DNA of 39,761 nt from Funneliformis mosseae. Taxonomy: Eukaryota > Glomeromycota > Glomeromycetes > Glomerales > Glomeraceae. The translations under genes were made by a program, and so were the position numbers. This document shows positions 32,881 through 39,761 of the stretch, piece by piece; the first letter of the stretch is position 1, and every line of letters starts with the position of its first letter. The stretch is taken from contig CAJVPP010000221.1 of the NCBI GenBank assembly GCA_910592005.1, positions 1 through 39,761 on the forward strand. The letters are read 5' to 3'. A model generated the notes under the pieces. The model did not search any database. It was not told the DNA's origin and saw only the letters and a program-made list of their open reading frames with translations.

Positions 32881-34491
32881 TTAAAAATCAGCTAAAATTT
32901 AATCTATCTTATTTATAAACAATTAATATTTACAGTAGCTATTAAAAGAAATATAAGTATAATTAGTTACTTTGAAAGTATAATTCATCAATCACAAATG
33001 CTAAACTATAATTTTGTACTTATTTAAAAGCACAAATCTTAAAGGATATCCTGACAAAATTTAGTATTAAATTAATAATATTAATTTGTATAACCTAATA
33101 ATTTACATTAAAATTTCTTATATAGTAAAATTTAGGCATAAAAAATTTTTTTAGCATATATACTACTACAAAACTAATACTAGATTCTGATTCTCCTTAG
33201 TGTAACAATTTTAATAAGCTAAATTTCATTAAAATTAAACTAATTAATCAGAATTATTGTATAGTAAAGATTAGTAAATTATTATATAAAAAGGGTTTGA
33301 TTACTTTTTTTATAAACTCTTTCTCCTTTCTCCCAAATTTTTTTAAAAACAAAAAATTTACTTAAGAAAATAAAACTTATTTAATCATACTTATTTGTTA
33401 TTTAATTTATAGTTTTATATATTTTAGATAACTTTTATTATATGAAAGAATTTTAATAATATATTTCAATAAAAATGGATTTTAAAAAAGGAAAATAATC
33501 TACTAAGAAAAATAACAATAACAATCATTTTAACCCCATAATAGTCAACTATCCCTATCACTTTTGAGTCTAAAAATAATTAGAATCTTTTTTAGTTTTA
33601 ATAAAGATATTGTTAAAAAACCTTTTACTATTAAAGACGTTACCTTTGAAAGTTACGAACTTATCTTGTCTCTAAAGTCTTAGATATAAATAAATATATA
33701 TCTATTGAGAAAGAAAACAACATAGAGACTGATAATTGCAACTTCATTAAAATTATATATTTAATACTATTTATTTACATTACGATTATTAGCAAAATGA
33801 TAAAAGAATTCTCACTAATAATAATATCAAGATAATTAATAATATTTTGCGTAGCAAGATGCATTTAAAGAAATAAATATCTAATGCATCAATTTGATTA
33901 GATCAGTGATCATTTATTTTGATAATCAAAAATCTATAAAATTAGCCCTAATTATGAAATTTTTTGATTTAAAAATTGATCAACTGATTAAATATACAAT
34001 TTAAAAGAAAAACATGCAATTCTCACAATATATTCTGTATGTTATTGATATTCACCTCAGTATTAAAAAAGACATTCTTCTCATATTTTTTTCATATATA
34101 AAAAAATCATTAATATTAAATTATAAATATGAGTTCTTTAGCAATATACTTATATTATATATGAGATATAAATGAAGGATAAAACTCTTTAATAACAATC
34201 AAAACTTAGACGAAACTATATTAAAATCATAATAAGGGATACAATGAAATCCATTCAATATGATGAAAACTAAAACTGTCAAAACTATATTAATAATATA
34301 GAAAAGGATATAACAAAATTATTTTGAGGAGGTTTTGGCAGGCATCTATAATATGAGACATCTAAAAATATTGAATTATTTTACACATAGTAATCACATT
34401 ATCTCTTTAATAATTACATTTGAGTTTATCTGACTTTTCTTACTTCAGATCAAGTTAAACTCTATAATAATTTTAGAATAAAACTCACAAA
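32881..34491. other. AT-rich repeat debris, no gene seen
   Basis: Both strands were read and no motif was recognised. Less extreme patches near 33,520-33,720 have short protein-like stretches, but nothing can be assigned. Confidence 0.4.
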
Positions 34492-34745
34492 TTGTCTATA
34501 CAATATTTTTATTGTGATTTACAAAATATTATTTTTACTATAAATATGAAATCTTATTATATTTCTAGATCTAACAATTACAAATCCAGACCTTTTGCCA
34601 TTCTTTATTTTGAGAATAATTCTACCCTTAATGATATTATAAAAAATGTCTATTCCTTTAGCAAACATGAATTACACTAATATTTTATTAAATCTAAATG
34701 CTACTATAAATGTGATTCTCCTATATATATAATTATAAAATGTCT
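34492..34745 (+). pseudogene. Possible retroelement ORF1/gag fragment with decayed zinc knuckle
   Basis: The frame reads SRPFAILYFENNSTLNDIIK, then SFSKHELH, stop, YFIKSKCYYKCDSPIYIIIK, C. The end has the spacing of a CCHC knuckle if Tyr replaces the first Cys and the His. Both changes fit single transitions (TGT to TAT, CAT to TAT), the same decay seen in nearby transposases. The preceding stretch resembles an RRM-like segment of retroelement ORF1. The evidence is thin; it may be chance. Confidence 0.25.
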
Positions 34746-35049
34746 TTAAATTTAACCATCCTTCTATGAAGATAATATTGATGATTCTAAGCTTTCTTGA
34801 TATCAATTATCTTTAATTTAACATTTATATAATTGATTTAAACCTATAGATTCTTGATCACTTATCAATAGATATAATATTTAAAATAATTGTAATCATT
34901 AAGATACTAAAAATTATTTACAAGTTTTTAAAATAAAAAATATAAATAACGTTTTATCTATTGGTGATAAAAGCATAATTATACTACTGTTAAATGCATC
35001 TTATTATAACAAATCTAATGAGCTATATTTTATCTTTCTAAGACTACTA

Positions 35050-35210
35050 TATGGAAGAGTTTCTAGAAAAATCAGGTTCTAAGAAATTTTTGACTTAAAT
35101 TAAGAGCTTAATACATTTTAATCTAATAAAATCAAAAGCTAAAATGCAATAAAAATCTCAATTTTATTAAAAAATTTCTATAACCTGATTTTCCTAATAA
35201 TCAACTTATA
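35050..35210. mobile_element. 161-bp inverted-repeat element
   Basis: TATGGAAGAGTTTCTAGAAA running into AATCAGGTT is mirrored at the right (reverse complement) by TATAAGTTGATTATTAGGAA running into AATCAGGTT, and the match continues into GAAATTTTT. A TA flank is plausible on the left. It is non-coding and unrelated to the other families in the window. Confidence 0.5.
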
Positions 35211-35992
35211 TGATAAAAAAACTTTAGTATTAAATTTGAAATAGTTAAAATCGAAAAATTAAATTTTACTATGTGTTACTTTTTTTAAATCAAAATTATC
35301 ACTGTAAATTTGATCAAATTTAGTAATATTTATTTCAAGCTTAGTTAAAAATTCATATATAAAAAAATAAAAAATTTATGATTTTATTATTTAAATTTTT
35401 TAAAAATAGTAAATTATCAAGAATTAACTATTTTTGAATATAGAATAATTATTAGACTTCATAAAAATGATTATAAAATTACTAACATTTCTAAATTTTA
35501 AATATACTTAAAAGTATTTATCAGAGTGTCATTAAAAATTTTGTGAAGAAGATCTTACAGATGTTCTTCTCGTTCAAGAAAACAAATATAATTATTTTGA
35601 CTGAATTGAAAAAAAACTATTTGTTTTAGATAATAATAGAAAAAAGTACTTAAAGTGGTATCAAGAGCATAAATTTTAGGATAAAAAATAAAATAATATA
35701 ATTTGAAATAATGAATTTCAGATTTTTTTATTTAAAAATGATAGACAATAATAAATTTAAAGAAAATCTTATAAAAAATATGATGTAGACTGATCAGTTC
35801 TTATAATAAAATCAGGTAATAATGGAGTAATGGTTTAGGGTTATTTTATTAAAAATAGGCTTAGCTTTTTAGTAATATTAGATAGAAAAATCACAAAGAT
35901 AATTATAAAATTTGTTAGAAATAATTTATTATCTTTTATAGAAGACTTGAAGAAAGATATTTCCTATACTTTTCAAGATAATAATACTTTTA

Positions 35993-37312
35993 CAGTGGTC
36001 AAAAAAGTAATCAGAATCACATTTTTATTAATTAGATGATAAATAAGTGTCATGAACACATACAAATTTATACACATGACCTTTATGATCCCGTAAATAA
36101 GTTTACTTAAGGACACTCAATAGGGTATCTTATTACCATCACCCTTAATTACTAGATTTAGCCTCGATTTCATACTACGAACTAAATTAAGAAAAAGTTT
36201 TGGTTCAATTCCCTCCTATTCCTCTTGAATTATTTTACAAAAAACATCTACAGTAACTAGTTTTTTTTAAGAACCAGTTTGTTAACCTTTTTCTTCACAC
36301 GTTCCTTCAAAATCAACTATAAATTTTCGATTAGGTTTAGGTCTGGTCTGTTCGAAGGCCAATCTAATAACCTTGGATAATGTTCTGAAAGAAGTTTCTT
36401 GGTTTCCTTAGCTGTATGCTTCAGATCGTTGTCCTATTGGAATACCTAGCACCTTCCTATAATAGAATTTGTGTTTTCAAATAGGTTTTCTGTCAAAATT
36501 TCTCGGTAAAAGCATCCATCCATTATTCCTGTAAAAAGAAGAAAGCCAATTGGATCTTTTGCTGAAAAGGCATCCCATGCATGAACTTTGTACAGATGTT
36601 TCACCATAGGTTTGTGTGGAGGCTGTGTACTAACTTTATGAAAGACTATCTGAGTATTTTGAAACATCTGGAATGTGGTTTCATCAGAAAAAAACCACCT
36701 TATTCCAATTTTGTCTTCTGTATTTCATAGCAAACTCCACTCTATGCTGCTTTTATTAGTCAGTTAGCAAGGGTATAGTTTTTAGAACAGTACTAAAGTA
36801 ATTAAGATTATTAAGTTCATTAAGCACAGTCCGATCAGTTACGTTGAGGTTGGTATAATTTTCATTCAAAATGTTTGCAAGTTCAGTACATGTGTAATAT
36901 CTATTTGCTGAAATGAGATGACCAAGAAAATGACGTTTTTTAGAAGAAAGTTTCTTTGGTCTACTGGAGTGAGGTAAGGGGTTTAAAGTGTTGCCATTTT
37001 TAAGTTTTTTGACATAGTCATATACCGTAGAGCGTGGGATAGAGGTTAATTTGTGCAAAGTTTTGGCATCATGAATGCCATTGCTCCATAAAGTGCTTAC
37101 AATTGTATGACGTTGCTCAAGTATAATGTTTGCCATGGTTGCTAAAAAAAACTTGGCAGGTAAAACTAAATAAATAAACAAATATGTCGATCATTTACTA
37201 TTATGATCAATATGTCATCACGTGAAATTTCAACTTGATTGGCTTAATAATACGAGAGAAATTTACATTTTATTGCGATGTATTTTTTTCTGATTACTTT
37301 TTTCAACCACTA
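35993..37312 (-). mobile_element. Full-length Tc1 element B (1,320 bp), nested in transposase A
   Basis: The ends are inverted repeats: CAGTGGTCAAAAAAGTAATC at 35993 and the reverse complement of the right end TAGTGGTTGAAAAAAGTAAT, each flanked by TA (35991-35992 and 37313-37314). Length and a single minus-strand transposase fit a complete Tc1-family cut-and-paste element. It is inserted between the catalytic blocks of another Tc1-type transposase, so it arrived later. Confidence 0.9.
36150..37136 (-). pseudogene. Tc1-family transposase of element B, lightly damaged
   Basis: The start is ATG at 37136 (MANIILEQRHTIVSTLW). The N-terminal helix-turn-helix HDAKTLHKLTSIPRSTVYDY binds the element ends; a second HTH follows. 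An in-frame TAA at 36756 and a one-base slip in a T run near 36,695 precede FSDETTFQMF with the first catalytic Asp. HKPMVKHLYKVHAWDAFSAK and FTGIMDGCFY follow. Near 36,425 comes [20 protein letters not shown] with the second Asp, and near 36,330 [11 protein letters not shown] with the catalytic Glu, matching DD34E. The remaining stops (TAG where Trp or Gln is expected) fit C-to-T change. Overall few lesions, so this is the youngest element here. Confidence 0.88.
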
Positions 37313-37480
37313 TATATATAGAACAAACTTAGTATTTTAATGGAAAGAAGAAAATTTAATATCTTTTATTTTATGGTTTGCCCAAAATTCAGATCTTAAT
37401 TCAATTGATCATTTATAAGATACAGTTGTATTTCTATTATAAAAATTAAAAAAATCAGTTTATCATTTAAAAAATTATTG

Positions 37481-37690
37481 ATTGATTAATAAAATTTAAC
37501 TTATATTTTTTTTATTCTTATAATAATTTTTTTATTGGCATTTTGGTAGTATTTTGTATAATGAAAAAAATTGTTAAAAGATAATATTTAATTATAAAGA
37601 TAAAATTTGATTTTAAAAAAATAAAGTTTGAATTGAAATTATTTTTTAAAAAGTGGAAAAATTAAACTTATATATAAATTATCATATATA
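37481..37690. other. AT-rich stretch, no feature
   Basis: Probably the 3' remainder of element A. No terminal repeat was recognised. Confidence 0.35.
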
Positions 37691-37699
37691 TGTTAAAAA

Positions 37700-38430
37700 A
37701 AATTAATATATAACTTAAAATAAATCAAAAATAATTATCAATACAATTAATAAATTATTATTTTATCATATATTAAGACTTATAAAATCAGAAATAATTT
37801 ATTAATATAATTAATATTTTAATTAACATTAAATACACTTAAAGTAAATCAAAAATAATTTATTAATATATTAAATTAAATAAATTTAAAGTAAATTAAA
37901 AACAATTCTTTTATCATGTATTAAATCAGTAAAATATTTAAAAATAATTTATTAATACATTAAATTAAAATGAATTTAAAGTAAATCAGAAATAGTACTT
38001 TTATCATATATTAAATCAATACAAAATATAAAGTAAAATAAAATAATTTATCAATATATTAAATTAAAATTAATTTAGAATAAATCAGAAACAATTCTTT
38101 TATCATATATTAAATCAGTATAAGATTTAGAAATAATTTATTGATATATAAATTAAAATGAACTTAAATTAAATCAAAAATAATACCTTTATTATATATT
38201 AAATCAATATAAGACTTAAAATAAATTAGAATAATTTATCAATACATTAAATTAAAATAAACTTAAAGTAAATTAAAAACAATTCTTTTATTATACATTA
38301 AATTAATATAAGATTAAAAATAATTTATTAATATATTAAATCAAAATAAACTTAAAGTAAATCAGAAATAATCTTTATTATGCAATAAATTAGAAATAAT
38401 TTATCAATACATTAAATTAAAGTAAACTAA
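37700..38430. repeat. AT satellite with alternating 90/98-bp units
   Basis: The block AATAATTTATYAATAYATTA recurs at about 37853, 37943, 38042, 38132, 38230, 38319 and 38395, with shorter units at about 37730 and 37793. Each unit also has AAACTTAAAGTAAATYARAA and TTTTATCATATATTAAATCA. Spacings are 90, 99, 90, 98, 89 and 76, so the array behaves as a dimer of about 188 bp. The units differ by many substitutions, so it is not freshly amplified. Confidence 0.8.
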
Positions 38431-38715
38431 AAAAAAGTTTTTAATTGTATAAAAAGATAAAAACATAAAAAAGATAAGGTTTTAAAAAGTTTTAAAATAC
38501 ATAAAAAGAAGAAATATATTTATCAATTATTTTTAATTGATTTTATATAATAAAAATATCTATTAAAATTAAATTAAATTAATTATTAAAATATTATTAA
38601 AAGATTTTTTTAAAAAAAAATTAAAATTTGAGTCTTTTTAAAAAATTTTTAGAAGATGTACTAAAATTTTTACAAAACAAATAAAAATGTACTTTAATGA
38701 ATACTTTATTATATA
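38431..38715. other. AT-rich spacer, no feature
   Basis: Nearly pure A/T. Nothing recognised between the satellite and the Tc1 element that follows. Confidence 0.4.
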
Positions 38716-39761
38716 CAGTGGCTTCCATTAATAACGTAATACCCAAATTATCAATCGTTAATCATGTATTATTACATCACATGTTATTCAATAAATATAA
38801 TATTTACCATATATGTAAATCATCAGATGATCTTTTAAATTTATAAATTTTACATGTTTAAATTGATTGGCTAATTTTATATTAGTGATTTTTATGCAGA
38901 TCAGGTGTTGCGTTACTTTTAGCATTTTATTAAAATAAAGTTTTAGAACACTTTTTTTTCTTTAGCACTCATAAGAATTTATAAGCAATGTAAACTTTTA
39001 TGCTATTTCCTCATATTATTTTTACTTCTTAAGTTATATTTGTTGTCAATATGCCAAAAAGGTTAACTACCGAACAGAAAGTTACAGCAATTACGTTAAT
39101 TGAAGAAAGGTATAGTTATTGCCAAATTGTAATAAGAATTAGTGAAAATGTCCAACCTTCAACTATACAAAGACTTAAGAAAAAGTATGACGAAACTGGC
39201 AAAGTCAAAAATAGACCTCCTTCAGGTCGTTCTCGTCTATTAACAAGCAGAGATGAAAGGACAGTTATTCATCGAATTATGACAAATGAGTGTTCAACAA
39301 CTGTTGACGTTCAAAAGTTCTTAAAAATTAATGAAAAATAGATGTTAGTACTAATACAGTTAAAAGGACATTAAAACGAAATGAACTAGCATCAAGAACT
39401 AAAACTAAAAAGCCCCTTTTATCCAAAACTCATCGTAAAAAATGTCTTGAATTTGCAAAGAAATATCAGACTTGGACGATAGAAGACTGGAATAAGGTTG
39501 TCTGGTCAGACGAATCTAAATTTCAGATATTTGGTTCAGACGGAAAGAAGTACTATTGGAAAAAGCATGGTGAACAATTAAATGATCGACTTGTAAAACC
39601 TACCATAAAGTTTGGTGGAGGAAGTGTATTCATATGGGGATGTTTCACCTTTTTGGGTGTTGGTTACCTTTGTCGAATTGATGGAAGGTTAGATGGTGAG
39701 CTTTATCGACAAATTTTAAATGATGAATTTTAACAAACATTAGAATATTATAATTTAGATA
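38716..39761 (+). mobile_element. Left part of Tc1/mariner element C, runs off the window
   Basis: CAGTGGCTTCCATTAATAAC at 38716, preceded by TA, looks like a Tc1 terminal inverted repeat, and a plus-strand transposase begins 335 bp later. The right end lies outside the window. Its end sequence differs from elements A-type, B and the 13.8-kb relic, so it is a separate family. Confidence 0.8.
39051..39761 (+). pseudogene. Tc1-family transposase of element C (partial, frameshifted)
   Basis: ATG at 39051 opens MPKRLTTEQKVTAITLIEER, an N-terminal HTH, then a GRPR-like linker NRPPSGRSRLLTSRDERTV. The frame stops at 39341 (TAG), but one base of slip in GAAAAATAG restores it: DVSTNTVKRTLKRNELASR, then VVWSDESKFQIFGSDGKKYY with the first catalytic Asp, RLVKPTIKFGGGSVFIWGCF, and a TAA at 39731 before QTLEYYNLD. 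The second Asp and the Glu would lie beyond the window. The two lesions make it inactive as it stands, though it is well preserved. Confidence 0.9.

Larger units (their letters stand above)
35400..37480 (+). pseudogene. Tc1/mariner transposase A, split by a nested element
   Basis: Left part, 35410-35992: ELTIFEYRIIIRLHKNDYKI starts the helix-turn-helix region, followed by KYLKWYQEHKF, FKNDRQ, SGNNGVMV, stop (Trp expected), GYF, then SFIEDLKKDISYTFQDNNT, which holds the second catalytic Asp. Right part, 37313-37480: after the inserted element the frame resumes, with a one-base slip, as WKEENLISFILWFAQNSDLN then SIDHL, stop, DTVVFLL, the block around the third catalytic acid (Asp or Glu region of DLNPIDHLW). 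Stops and shifts throughout mark it as dead and older than its guest. The element's own ends were not identified. Confidence 0.85.

Noticed and set aside
37700..38430. CRISPR-like array
   Set aside because: Repeat units are adjacent and diverged with no unique spacers; it is a satellite.

Overview
The window looks like a fungal nuclear contig, most likely from an arbuscular mycorrhizal fungus (Glomeromycotina, Rhizophagus-like). This is an inference from very high AT content, intron-rich genes with short introns (about 40-120 nt), dense hAT and Tc1/mariner debris, TA-flanked miniature elements, and a decayed nuclease-plus-kinase gene of a type I associate with Crinkler-like expansions in these fungi. 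There is no bacterial or viral signature.

Layout. Positions 1-16,400 are AT-saturated transposon graveyard: two hAT remnants (3.3-5.0 kb and 15.7-16.4 kb, the second keeping a hAT end with GAACCGGTTC repeats), an internally deleted Tc1 element (13.8-14.4 kb), a 468-bp inverted-repeat element with a second truncated copy 11 kb away, smaller TA-flanked elements, and a possible tRNA-derived SINE at 6.3 kb. Embedded in this is the most striking gene-like object: a reading frame at about 7.86-10.31 kb, broken by stops, with a PD-(D/E)XK-like nuclease motif followed by protein-kinase HRD, DFG-like and substrate-loop motifs.

Positions 16,400-31,400 form a gene island with ordinary coding sequence and long A/T homopolymers. 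It holds a MULE-like transposase tail, a two-finger C2H2 transcription factor (18.7-19.7 kb, minus), a long promoter-like intergenic stretch, the 18-exon VPS53 gene of the GARP tethering complex (24.98-28.82 kb, minus), a five-exon NUDT15-like Nudix hydrolase starting only 41 bp away in the opposite direction (28.86-29.80 kb, plus), and a six-exon gene with a C-terminal PB1-like domain (30.15-31.34 kb, minus). Exon chains for all four were worked out by hand and keep frame throughout. The Nudix gene carries a miniature transposon inside the intron that splits the first glycine codon of its Nudix box. Two of the 27 introns are GC-AG.

Positions 31,400-39,761 return to AT-saturated repeats: two abutting miniature elements, a Tc1/mariner transposase (plus) cut exactly at its second catalytic region by a later 1.32-kb Tc1 element (minus), an AT satellite with an alternating 90/98-bp period, and the left part of a third Tc1 element running off the window.

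The VPS53, Nudix and PB1-like genes form a tight housekeeping cluster; nothing suggests the other genes work together. Stops in the dead transposase and kinase frames fall mostly where Gln or Trp is expected, which points to C-to-T decay (methylation or RIP-like) in the repeat compartments.
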